From assembly GCA_947652115.1 (NCBI GenBank), contig OX393563.1:6107116-6171115 (forward strand): 64,000 nucleotides of DNA, written 5' to 3'. The position numbers and the translations under genes were made by a program. The notes under the pieces were generated by a model, which worked only from the letters and a program-made list of their open reading frames with translations, had not been told where the DNA came from and did not search any database. Origin of the DNA: Blastomussa wellsi. Its lineage: Eukaryota > Cnidaria > Anthozoa > Scleractinia > Plerogyridae. How positions within the stretch are numbered: position 1 is the stretch's first letter; every line of letters starts with the position of its first letter. Of the stretch, positions 34,425 through 46,200 are shown one piece after another.

Positions 34425-35685
34425 ATGAAGATCGCCGTGCTGTTCTGCTTTGCTTTTTGGATTCTCTACGCAGCTAAAGGCATAAGGGCCGGTAAGGAGT
34501 TTGTACTATTTTATTTTAACTTTGAGACTATTAGTTTTCAAGTAAACCGAAACATTTTCCCCTTTGTATACTCTGTTTACTAGTATGAATAGTTCTGGCA
34601 TGAAAACGAAATGACATTCCACAACTGAGGGTTACTTATTTGCTCAAGACTTCAGAATCAACTGAATTCGTCATTCTCCCACTTTTGACCGTTTTTAAGA
34701 CTTATAATGAAACAGATCACCTTGGGATCAAGCCATACGTCTGTCCATAACCTCAGTAGGTTTGGCCATCGTAAAAAGTCTTTTGATAAACGTGCATAAT
34801 GGCCACAGTTAAAATTAAGCGAAATAGTCACTTAGGTCGCACTTCAATCCCGGCTCCTCTCGGCCTGGTTAGGAAGCCAGTCGACCCTACAATCATTTTC
34901 ATATTGTTCGGAACAAATTGCGCTTTCCAATTATATTGAATGGGGTAAAAGCGGTGTGTGTGGGCCAACGACTTATGACAGTGATTGTTGGGTACCCCGG
35001 CCCGGCACATTTGCCATGTTATTTGTTATTGGTTGGCATTCATTTATTCAGCGGCTACAATACCCGCGCGAGCGTGTACTATCGATGAACTGTCAGTCAT
35101 TGCACAGCCCAACCCAATTGCACAGAATCGCGCGGCTGGCTTTTACTTCTCCATTTTATGATATAAACAGTTAAAGTCTAGCGGTCCAACAGGACGGAGC
35201 TTATGTCGGTTTTCGTAGCCGTATTTCTACTTCCCCCTGGATGGGATGCTAGCCCATTGTAGGGTACCCCCAAGTATTAAATTTGCCGTTACCCATTTGT
35301 ACACTTGGGTGGAGAGGAAAAGCAGAGTGGTTTGCCTAAGGACATAGCGCCATGCCCCAGCGCCACCACCCCTCCCATGATTATGCTGTAAAAGGGAGTT
35401 TTTAATTCTAATTTGTTGCAGTGATAAATGTGATAAAATGCAATTCTAATAAAACTTTTTTATGGTATAAAAATTCAGTTTATTGTTTACCTTTATCTCC
35501 TAGAGTGTAGCGATTTGGAGGAAAGGCAAGCCGGCTGTTTGCACGGAGGAACATGTGTTTTAATTGGACGCCCGGACGGAACAACGCACACGGGGTGCAA
35601 TTGTGTTAGGCCATGGTACGGAACACGTTGTTCCGCAGCGCTATTTTGGAGAACAGGCACCCTCCCTGTCAACCCGAGTGGGTAG
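34425..35685 (+). CDS. Secreted single-EGF-domain peptide, gene B
   Basis: The exons 34425-34491 and 35504-35685 join to 249 nt (82 residues), with the same exon sizes and phase as gene A. The signal peptide is MKIAVLFCFAFWILYAAKGI. The mature chain begins near ECSDLEERQAGC and has six cysteines in canonical EGF order: C-x9-C, C-x5-C (LHGGT), C-x13-C, C-x-C and C-x8-C (VRPWYGTR). The tail reads SAALFWRTGTLPVNPSG and ends in glycine, a possible amidation donor. The frame is also open upstream of the ATG, but without another ATG, so the signal-peptide Met is the start. AATAAA at 35753-35758 follows the stop by about 70 bp. There are no Ca2+-binding D-x-D/N-E residues at the domain start, so it is probably a non-calcium EGF. 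Receptor and role are unknown. Confidence 0.75.
35226..35400 (-). repeat. SINE-body fragment (related to family S1), also at 39322-39497
   Basis: CTGGATGGGATGCTAGCCCA and a later TTACCCATTTGTACAC resemble the reverse complement of the S1 body (TGGGCTAGCATCCCATCCAG-type and GTATAAATGGGTA). Both tandem units carry it in the intron of the EGF-peptide gene. A similar fragment lies near 44405-44470. Confidence 0.55.
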
Positions 35686-38520
35686 CTCCTCTGGCCGATG
35701 ATCAGACTATTCAAGCAGCGAGGGCCTTACACTGCAGAAATGATCACAAGATAATAAAAATGCTTTTAAAAGTGTAGTGTCTGAGTTACAATGATAGCCG
35801 CACCATGTCGAAATTTCTCTGTACCAATACTTGTCTTAAGCAATTCCTTCCCCTTGATAAGCTGCTGGCTGAAACCTAAGACAAACCGTCACTTTGACCT
35901 CAATATCAGGCACTATTGCATCAAGCAGTTCAAGAGTATGAGGTTTGGTAGTCGGAACATAAAGCAAAAGCTATATTACGCCTCGTCCCTTTCAACCCGC
36001 CCTGCTCTCCCCTCCAAACCCGACCACTCCACTAAGCTCTGCTCTATTGAAGTTCCCCTTATCCATTAAACTCCGGCTCCCTTATCAAGAAGGTAAATCA
36101 AGACGGCGTGGGAACCGAATAACAAACAGTTTCTTCCACCATATTTGCTTTTATTCAGCTGTCGTATTTTCTCGATTAAACGCCCCCGGCGTTTATTTAA
36201 AACCGGGCCTTATTGACCTGGCGTCTATTAAGCAAGGGTACTTTTGCATTATTCTTGAAAGCCTAACGTTATACTGATTTTACACAAAATTTAATTAATT
36301 TAAGGCAAAATTCAACAGAAATGTTTACCAGAACAAAGCCAAAATCGAATATAGGGGTAAACTGAACTGTTAGAGCGTGATGACACCTATTTTTCTATGA
36401 GATTCAGTTGTGTAACACCAAATTAAAATACATTCGCTGGGGCCTCGATTAGCCTTTTCCTCGATGTGTTTGGAAGCAGCAATACAGATTGTCATTTTTA
36501 TCGATTTCAAGCGTTTGGTTATTTTAAAATTTATCTAAAATATATTTTAAATAATTTGATGTGAAAGACATAATAGAGCTTAATTTAATCTTTCTACCTA
36601 CTCTGAATTTGTTGTTATTAAACAACAGGTAAACCCATTTCCTCGGATTGATGAGAGCTATTAACTGATCAATAGGGCGATCGCTGATCACGTAAAAAAA
36701 ATCTGCAGTATCTTAATCAGAAAGAACCGACGAAGTTATAGCACCATGTTTGAAAGAAAACGGCCCAAAACATGCTCAAGAGATCTCTTTCCCAGAGCAA
36801 ACGTTGGTATTGTCGGTTATTGTCTTTGCCCCGGTTGTTCAAACGGGGATAGGGAAAGCGTGGTCTGTTTTGTCAGTATTTATCCACTAGGAAAAAGAGG
36901 ATATTACACGCCGCGCGGAGAGCGCGCGCGAACGAGTGAAATATGTTTCAACACGAGAAGAGAGGTTTGGTATCTCCAAGCTGCCATGTAATATTCTATT
37001 TATTATATAAACACCAATTAACTTCCAAACCTTTTTATTTTTGCTTCAAAGGGCGCGATTTATTACATTAACCATGGCAACGGTGATATTTTCACGTGTG
37101 AAGATATCATGTTTTCGCGCGAAAGCTCACCTGGTATTTCACTGCTGTTTATATAATAGTATGATCCAACATGTAAGTTAAAAACGTTTCGTAATCATTT
37201 TCACGTTAAATTTTCCGGGTTTCCGGTCCGCGGAGACTGGGAGAGTTTTGAGTACTACGGACTGGCCATTGTGGTCGCTCAAGTCAACAAGTGAGATTGT
37301 TCTTGTATTTTCTGGCTGTTCTGGTATTTTTCTGGCTGCGGGATTGCAGTATAAAACTGAATAAGGTCGAGAAGGACTTCGGTACGTAAAATGGCCATGG
37401 AGTATTAATAGACAAGAGTTGCTCTAATCAATAAGTTGGAATACAAAGGGAGTTTGTATTTTTATCGGAGCTCCCGCACGAGCGGAATCCATGCATACAT
37501 AAAAGACAATTTGTCCTAATGTATCGAGCTTAACATTTTTGTTTCAGTCCGCTAATGTAGGCCTCTAGGTTAATTAAAATTCTTTAACCTGGTGTGTATT
37601 GTATGCCTGCCCACATCACTTAGTTAGAGTTTATCTCGGTTTCCTTAAACTGAAGCGACTAGGAATATTGCCACTAGCCGTCTCTTTATGGGTTGCCTGC
37701 AGTATTTTTGTCAGGTTACCCTTAGAGATCACCTGCACTCATTAACACACTTGCCCATGGCTGTGACAACTAACCCCACCGCCACAGCCCCCACAGCTGC
37801 GAACATTTTCCTTTAATTAGCTAGATTCCATAGACTGCTGTAGGACATCTTCAAGAAGAGCCGGCTTACTGGGTAAAAGTGATTTCTGGTGTCCCAGTAA
37901 TTTAAATTGAGATCTTCAGAAAAAAATATATCAAATAGATCAAAAACCTAAAAAAAAAATAGATCAAAACTTACAAATCCCATTTGGTGGAAGGCTGACT
38001 AAACATGACACAACCCCATCTAATTGGCAGGTAGGTGAACTTTTCTACATCTGGTCACTTCATATCCGCGAACTAAAATAATAACTTAAGCTAACTTAGA
38101 ACATCGGAATACGCTGCAAACGTTGCAAAGTGAGACAGTAGTGGAATACACAGCTGAATCTAATCAAGATAGTTACGATGAAAAGAGTAAATGCATGCTC
38201 CGATATGTTGAAATTCCACTCGACAGTAAACCAAAACAGGACTCGGCTGTGACTCGAGGGTATTTCAATTTTTCATTTTTTTTTTCTTAGGGCTGGCCTG
38301 CTTAGGGCTATGTAAGAACAATTATTTTACCATTAGAAAAGTCGTGGCGTGTGGAAACGAATACTACAAAAACAATAGGAACACATGTAGACAATTCACA
38401 ACAGAAATCACATATAACAACATGCTAATTTGTAGGCTGAAGACAAAAACCAAACGAAGTGATCGTCTTGCACGTATCTCGAAAGCAAACGAAGTGATCG
38501 ACAAGAAAAGGTTTTCAACA

Positions 38521-39782
38521 ATGAAGATCGCCGTGCTGTTCTGCTTTGCTTTTTGGATTCTCTACGCAGCTAAAGGCATAAGGGCCGGTAAGGAGTTTGT
38601 ACTATTTTATTTTAACTTTGAGACTATTAGTTTTCAAGTAAACCGAAACATTTTCCCCTTTGTATACTCTGTTTACTAGTATGGATAGTTCCGGCATGAA
38701 AACGAAATGACATTCCACAACTGAGGGTTACTTATTTGCTCAAGCCTTCAGAATCAACTGAATTCGTCATTCTCCCACTTTTGACCGTTTTTAAGACTTA
38801 TAATGAAACAGATCACCTTGGGATCAAGCCATACGTCTGTCCATAACCTCAGTAGGTTTGGCCATAGTAAAAAGTCTTTTGATAAACGTGCATAATGGCC
38901 ACAGTTAAAATTAAGCGAAATAGTCACTTAGGTCGCACTTCAATCCCGGCTCCTCTCGGCCTGGTTAGGAAGCCAGTCGACCCTACAATCATTTTCATAT
39001 TGTTCGGAACAAATTGCGCTTTCCAATTATATTGAATGGGGTAAAAGCGGTGTGTGTGGGCCAACGACTTATGACAGTGATTGTTGGGTACCCCGGCCCA
39101 GCACATTTGCCATGTTATTTGTTATTGGTTGGCATTCATTTATTCAGCGGCTACAATACCCGCGCGAGCGTGTTCTATCGATGAACTGTCAGTCATTGCA
39201 CAGCCCAACCCAATTGCACAGAATCGCGCGGCTGGCTTTTACTTCTCCATTTTATGATATAAACAGTTAAAGTCTAGCGGTCCAACAGGACGGAGCTTAC
39301 GTCGGTTTTCGTAGCCGTATTTCTACTTCCCTCTGGATGGGATGCTAGCCCATTGTAGGGTACCCCCAAGTATTAAATTTGCCGTTACCCATTTGTACAC
39401 TTGGGTGGAGAGGAAAAGCAGAGTGGTTTGCCTAAGGACATAGCGCCATGCCCCAGCGCCACCACCCCTCCCATGATTATGCTGTAAAAGGGAGTCTTTA
39501 ATTCTAATTTGTTGCAGTGATAAATGTGATAAAATGCAATTCTAATAAAACTTTTTTTATGGTATAAAAATTCAGTTTATTGTTTACCTTTATCTCCTAG
39601 AGTGTAGCGATTTGGAGGAAAGGCAAGCCGGCTGTTTGCACGGAGGAACATGTGTTTTAATTGGACGCCCGGACGGAACAACGCACACGGGGTGCAATTG
39701 TGTTAGGCCATGGTTCGGAACACGTTGTTCCACAGCGCTAGTTTGGAGAACAGGCATCCTCCCTGTCAACCCGAGTGGGTAG
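38521..39782 (+). CDS. Secreted single-EGF-domain peptide, gene C
   Basis: The exons 38521-38587 and 39601-39782 join to 82 codons. The signal peptide and the first four EGF cysteines are identical to gene B at DNA level. Four substitutions in exon 2 all change residues and all fall in the last third: Tyr to Phe before the last cysteine (PWFGTRC), then Ala to Thr, Phe to Val and Thr to Ile in the tail, which reads STALVWRTGILPVNPSG. The six-cysteine EGF pattern is kept. AATAAA at 39850-39855 is the probable poly(A) signal. The shared 5' region with gene B suggests similar expression. It is a genuine second copy rather than an assembly duplicate if the flanking insertions are confirmed. Confidence 0.75.
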
Positions 39783-41118
39783 CTCCTCTGGCTGATGATC
39801 AGACTATTCAAGCAGCGAGGGCCTTACACTGCAGAAATGATCACAAGATAATAAAAATGCTTTTAAAAGTGTAGTGTCTGAGTTACAATGATAGCCGCAC
39901 CATGTCGAAATTTCTCTGTACCAATACTTGTCTTAAGCAATTCCTTCCCCTTGATAAGCTGCTGGCTGAAACCTAAGACAAACCGTCACTTTGACCTCAA
40001 AATCAGGCACTATTGCATCAAGCAGTTCAAGAGTATGAGGTTTGGTAGTCGGAACATAAAGCAAAAGCTATATTACGCCTCGTCCCTTTCAACCCGCCCT
40101 GCTCTCCCCTCCTAACCCGACCACTCCACTAAGCTCTGCTCTATTGAAGTTCCCCTTATCCATTAAACTCCGGCTCCCTTATCAAGAAGGTAAATCAAGA
40201 CGGCGTGAGAACCGAATAACAAACAGTTTCTTCCACCACATTTGCTTTTATTCAGCTGTCGTATTTTCTCGATTAAACGCCCCCGGCGTTTATTTAAAAC
40301 CGGGCCTTATTGACCTGGCGTTTATTAAGCAAGGGTACTTTTGCATTATTCTTGAAAGCCTAACGTTATACTGATTTTACACAAAATTTAATTAAGTTAA
40401 GGCAAAATTCAACAGAAATGTTTACCAGAACAAAGCCAAAATCGAATATGCGGGTAAACTGAACTGTTAGAGCGTGATGACACCTATTTTTCTATGAGAT
40501 TCAGTTGTGTAATACCAAATTAAAATACATACGCTGGGGCCTCGATTAAACACCGGGGCGTTTATTTAAAACTCGACGTGGCAGACCTGCGTTTAATCGA
40601 GAAAATACGGAAAGTTATTAGCCTTTTCCTCGATGTGTTTGGAAGCAGCAATACAGATTGTCATTTTTATGATCATGAGTGCGTTAAGATTTGAACGAAG
40701 CCTACAACCATCACAATTGAGTCTCATCTCCCGGAGCGGAGCAAAATAAAACTTTTTGCGATTTATCGATTTCAAGCGTTTAGTTATTTTGTAATTTATC
40801 TAAAATATATTTTAAATAATTTGATGTGAAAGACATTTATTATAGAGCTTAATTTAATCTTTCTACCTACTCTGAATTTGTTGTTATTAAACAAAAGGTA
40901 AACCCATTTCCTCGGATTGATGAGAGCTATTAACTGATCAATAGGGCGATCGCTGATCACGTAAAAAAAATCTGTTATCTTAATCAGAAAGAACCGACGA
41001 AGTTATAGCGCCATGTTTGAAAGAAAACGGCCCAAAACATGCTCAAGAGATCTCTTTCCCAGAGCAAACGTTGGTATTGTCGGTTATTGTCTTTGCCCCA
41101 TTTGTTCAAACGGGGAAA

Positions 41119-41321
41119 ACGGTGATGGTTAAAAGGGATGGCCGAGATGGACGTTGCTAAACACGAACAGATTTGGTTGTCTTACACGAAGTGTGGAATA
41201 GTTGGAGCTTCAGCTCTTTCAGTGGCTACCGAGGCCCCAACGATTCCACACTTCGTGTAAGACACCTCAGTCTGTTCATGGTCAGAAACGTCCCTCTCGG
41301 CCATCCCTTTTGGCCGTCACC
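41119..41321. mobile_element. Palindromic MITE, about 203 bp, present only in unit 2
   Basis: The left end CGGTGATGG, AAAAGGGATGGCCGAGA and GGACGTT is mirrored by AACGTCC, TCTCGGCCATCCCTTTT and CCGTCACCG on the right. An inner pair CTTACACGAAGTGTGGAAT and ATTCCACACTTCGTGTAAG also matches. GGGGAAA flanks both sides (41112-41118 and 41322-41328), a likely target-site duplication. Unit 1 lacks the element at the corresponding site near 36848-36860. Confidence 0.85.
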
Positions 41322-41795
41322 GGGGAAAGCGTGGTCTGTTTTGTCAGTATTTATCCACTAGGAAAAAGAGGATATTACACGCCGCGCGGAGAGCGCGCGC
41401 GAACGAGTGAAATATGTTTCAACACGAGAAGAGAGGTTTGGTATCTCCAAGCTGCCATGTAATATTCTATTTATTATATAAACACCAATGAAATTCCAAA
41501 CCTTTTTATTTTTGCTTCTATGTGCGCGATTTATTACATTAACCATGGCAACGGTGATATTTTCACGTGTGAAGATATCATGTTTTCGCGCGAAAGCTCA
41601 CCTGGTATTTCACTGCTGTTTATATAATAGTATGATCCAACATGTAAGTTAAAAACGTTTCGTAATCATTTTCACGTTAAATTTTCCGGGTTTCCGGTCC
41701 GCGGAGACTGGGAGAGTTTTGAGTACTACGGACTGGCCATTGTGGTCGCTCAAGTCAACAAGTGAGATTGTTCTTTTATTTTCTGGCTGGTTCTA

Positions 41796-43270
41796 CGGTC
41801 TTTCATGAGCTAACAAATCTTAATTGTATTTATTTTCGCTTTACCGTTTTCAGATTTCTTTTCGCCTTTGTTTTTTCAATCTAACAAAATAGATGTACAC
41901 GCGAATAACCGAATCTTCGAAGTCAGATCTGTCAGATCTCTGAAAGTCCTCACAAGATCTTTGGAGCTAGCGTAAATCATCTTGTCGACGAATAAAGTTA
42001 GAGTTAAAGTTTACACAACATCCCAGATTACCATCCAGTGGATAGCGATTTATCCGGTGAGTAGCGTTTAACACCAACATTTGAACAACTAGCGGGCCCA
42101 GATAGATCCCGTGGATAGCGTTATCAACAACTTCGCCCTGTTGAGGGTAACGTGCATGGGCTCTGGGTACGAGACAAAAGCCTGTAAATTTGACAGTTTT
42201 GAACGGGAAAAATATCGTATACAATCTTTGCCTCCTCTCATTTAGTACACTTAGCACTATATGACAGACTCAGTCTATCGTAAACTTATGAGCTAGCGAG
42301 CAAGCAAAGGAATACTTACGTAAACAAACGATCGCCCAAAACAAAGAATACAACTACCGTTAAAATCTCAAAATAACCGAGGAAGAAAAGGAGTATTAAG
42401 AAGTTGGGCTTACTGGAGAAGAAAACATAAACGAGAAAGTAGCCAGCAAAGTAGGCGGTTTTTGTGCGGGGAATACTTCGCCCTTTTTTTTGCTCTCCCC
42501 AGTGTTCGCGCGCTCAAAATTTCGTGATCGCTGTTTTCGAAGCATTCCGCCCACAAAAACCGCCTGCTCTGCAGGCTAACGAAAAAGGGACGCCTAACGT
42601 CTCGTGCGTGTCCTCTCTAGCTTCTTTCTAGATTGTGCTTTTACGACACAGCCACGAAGCTGACAGAGACTGAATGAGATATAAGAAATTTTCTCGAATG
42701 CATGCATCGAAATACAATTTTAAATCTTTTGATTCTCCTAAAAACACTCTAGCGATTTAATCAAGCTATGTGAAAACAATTCTATATCCAGCAATAATTG
42801 GTTTGTTAATGGCTTTTGTGTTCCACCTGTTTTCTAAATTATGAGTCATTTAGCATATTTTAAAGAGTTCATTCATTGTCCAAAGTGCCTTCCCACTTGA
42901 TGTCAAGCGGAAAGGAAGTGAAGAGAGAAGCGGCCCGGGTGAGCGTGTTTTGACGCAAATTCTTGCAGAAACGATCGAAAAGATTGTGATTGTTATTGTC
43001 CAGTCCCAAACCAGCCCCAAATGCGTTGATAGTTTTAACATTAGCAGGACTCAATAACGTTGCGTTAGGTTACTTGACTCCAATAGGCTTGGCAGCTTGC
43101 AGACGTGTCGTCTTGTTTCACAGCAACGTGCCTAATGGTAAAGCAAGACTGCGAGCGGATTCAGTCAGTTTTCAGCGCTGTTGGGTTATCAACCCAAACC
43201 TTTACTGATACCCACGGGTGTTTCATCTGTAGCTGAAACTGTACCTGAATAATTTATCCATTTGCAGAAT
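41796..43270. other. Spacer between gene C and the SKIV2L 3' end
   Basis: No gene is supported on either strand. A MITE lies at 42439-42580. The SKIV2L 3' untranslated region must begin below 43271 and extend leftward, but no standard AATAAA was found close to the stop codon. Confidence 0.5.
42439..42580. mobile_element. MITE with GGCGGTTTTTGTG arms
   Basis: GTAGGCGGTTTTTGTGCGGG, then GAATACTTCG on the left, is mirrored by CGAAGCATTCCGCCCACAAA, then AACCGCC with TGCAGGCTAAC on the right. The interior is about 60 bp. Confidence 0.65.
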
Positions 43271-46200
43271 TTACTGCGTGTAGAGACTTGCTGCAAAGAC
43301 AATGTCTCTTTTTATCATCGCTGAAGCTTCCTCCATCTTCTCTCCAAGTTTTGGATCCCCGATAATGCGAGCAGCATTTCTAACGTCACGACATGTCTCG
43401 TCCAATCGTTGAATGCATCGAACAATAATGCCTGAGAAGACAACGGTCAAAGTTACTAAAAACTGATCTATCTTTTTGAGGTTTCACAAGCACAAACATA
43501 AGCATAAGGGCAAAAGAAGAAGGAAAGCTCTAATTGTTATTACGCTGTGCTGACTTGGAATAAGCGTAAACACAAGAAAAGCACAATTTAATCTCGGGCT
43601 TAAAACGATTTTCACTCGAGTGTCGAAAGAAATTGGCGTTTGCTCTAGTTCTCTCTAGTTTTGCATTTCTGCGCTTAGCGGATTGGTTTAAAAATATCAC
43701 GCCACTTTTTCAGCCAATTAGAAGTACACAAAAGCCATCGCGACTTGCGCGCGCACGTTTTCCCGCGCTTCGCGCCGGCTACATGCGCTCACTTCACGTT
43801 TTGATTGGTTTGCTGGATTCTCCATGCCCATTGTGATTGGCCAGAGTAATTACTTTGATTTTGGTTTCACGACACTCAGTGAAAATCGCTATATTTAACA
43901 ACTATTCACCGAAGTGGTGGTGGCTAGTGGTGGATATTTACCGAGCCGCGAAACCGTAGTTTATGAAAATATGAAACGTTAACGCAGTTTTAAAATTGGA
44001 ATTTGCAGAGAAAAATTAGTAGATAGACACCAAACAGTCCCCTACCAACCTGGCGTGCTCTTTTGGTTGTGTCAACTGTCAGGTGGCATTCCAAACCAAT
44101 TTTTCCCTTTTCAATTCCTCATTCAGTAAAACTTCTCAAAATTTAATTCAAATTCACCATAAGGAGCATGGCGACCAAATAGTGTGAATGCTTTACTCAA
44201 AAGTCCCTGTCATAAAGTGGCTAGGAGCACTGTTCTAGTGTTGCAGGTTAAACTGGTTTTCAGATTAAATCTGACAAATCTGTTTATACATGTACCTTTT
44301 AAGCTATTGAAAAAGAAAAGTGGTTTCTTCAGGTTGAAGCTCATTAATCTTGACTGGAAACAGATTTGACCTGAAAACCAATTTAACCAACAACATCGTT
44401 ACTTCCCCTGGAAGGGATGCTAGTCCATTACAGCCAGTTTGCCAGTACCTATTTACACTAATGGGTCGAGAGACACCATACACACACAAAACAACTTGGC
44501 TTATAGATATTTATGTTCGATACGCCATTATACCACCGCGCGTAGGAGCATACCTTCCTGGACATCTGTCAAGTTGGTTATTTCAGAAAAAGGCATTCCT
44601 CGTGCCCATTCAAACACAGCTTCCACCAGACCAAAATGGTACTGTTCTTTGAACTCTTGTATTGAAGTACTGAGACCACATTCGGACTGAAGATTAGCGA
44701 TTTGTTCCGCCATATTTAATATACACTCCTTGCCCTGGTAAAGTATCCATAGAGACGTTATTGGCAACACGAAATGAAAACCACGTGTGAACATAAATTC
44801 AACCAGAACAACCAAGCTCGAGTAACAAGGCATATGATTACATGTTGAGGTGCAGAGTAGAGGGCAGCCGGTCTAGAGACACAACAAAATGATTGGATTA
44901 TTATGTAGCCCCCCCCCCCCCCCCCTTCGCCCCAACACACCCACCCACCCATCCAGGAGTCCTAGTAATAATATAAAACTCAGAAACGTTGCCACAGGCA
45001 AAGGAAACCAAACCTGGCGTGTGCCTTTGAGTACTGTTGCAAAGTGTTAAAAAAGACAAGGAGTGTCACTTACACAATAGGTCATTTCCGAGTTCTCTTT
45101 TGCCTCAGTGCCAAAGTGCGAAAGTTCAAAACTAAGTTCAAAGTGCGAAACCATTCATGTGAAAAGGTGTTTCACCTGCATGTTCATTTTCACGCAAAGT
45201 AAACACGTTTCCACATGAATAGTTTCGCACTAAGGCATGTTTTGAAACAGACTGAAGTAAAAGGGAACTCGGAAATGGCTCATGCAGAAAACGCATTCCC
45301 TTACCTCTTCCAGTGTCTTGGATAAGTTTGGCTCACTACAACGACGCTGAAAAAAAGCAATGTGTAAATAGGTGAATTTTGATGAAGAAAACAATTTCAT
45401 TTATTATCATGCTTGTCTCCTTCGCAACCGCATTCTCATCCCCAGAGCCACTTGTTTTGCTTAGCCGGCTGGGCCTGTGCACTAAGAACAAGTGGCTCAG
45501 ATGAGGACACATGATTTGATTGGTTAGATGCTAACGAAGGGAGCTTAACACAGAAAGGTTGACCTAACAAAGGGAGTCCAGTCAAATCGATCATTTTAAA
45601 ATCCCTTTGTTGTGGGGCAGTTTAAAATGGCTGATGTGATTGGACTCGCCTTGTTAGATTTCAGCCAATCAAATCATATATGTCCCCAGAGCCAGTTACT
45701 ATACTAGAGGTCCTCTCAATTTCCACCTTCATAATTTTTTGCTTCCAATTCTTGCTAAAAGTTCGCACGTTTGGACTACAATTATGCTATCGGTGAATCA
45801 TGGCCACCCTTGCTTACGATGACCATCTCAAGAAAACCTCGAGAAATCGTGACGTCATGCGCGTGCGCGGTGCGTTTTTAGCGGTGTCCTAGTTCCTCGT
45901 TCACAGGGATAAGTGGCACTGGGGACGAGAATGTCTCAGCCGTTATTTGGATCGCCACGCAACACTTCTCTCCACAACAGCTGCAAAGAAGACTTAACAG
46001 CAATGTGCACTCAGGTAATTGTTGAGCCTTACCTGCTGAAACACGAAGCATGACAGTAAAGCAACTATCTCCGTAGGATGAAGATTGGTGAATGCATTTT
46101 CAAACACGAGTTCTGTAATGATCAACTCGTGGTTGCTAATCTCGCACGCCACTCTTCCTTTTAGTTGTACCGCGTTATTGGCGTCCACGTAACGCAATTT

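Larger units (their letters stand above)
33238..37333 (+). repeat. Tandem duplication, unit 1 (4.1 kb, with EGF-peptide gene B)
   Basis: The unit starts GGCTGCGGGATTGCAGTATA and continues until the same sequence recurs at 37334. By eye it differs from unit 2 by about 1 % substitutions and three insertions that only unit 2 has. It holds gene B with its upstream region, a SINE-body fragment (35226-35400) and an element with TTCTCGATTAAACGCC near 36165. Confidence 0.9.
37334..41795 (+). repeat. Tandem duplication, unit 2 (4.5 kb, with EGF-peptide gene C)
   Basis: This is a near-copy of unit 1 placed head-to-tail. It carries three extra segments: about 40549-40619, 40671-40766 and the palindromic MITE 41119-41321. 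The junction at 37310-37338 shows TTCTGGCTG twice, a microhomology consistent with a replication or repair origin. Similarity to unit 1 stops shortly after TTCTGGCTGGTTCT near 41795. Confidence 0.9.
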
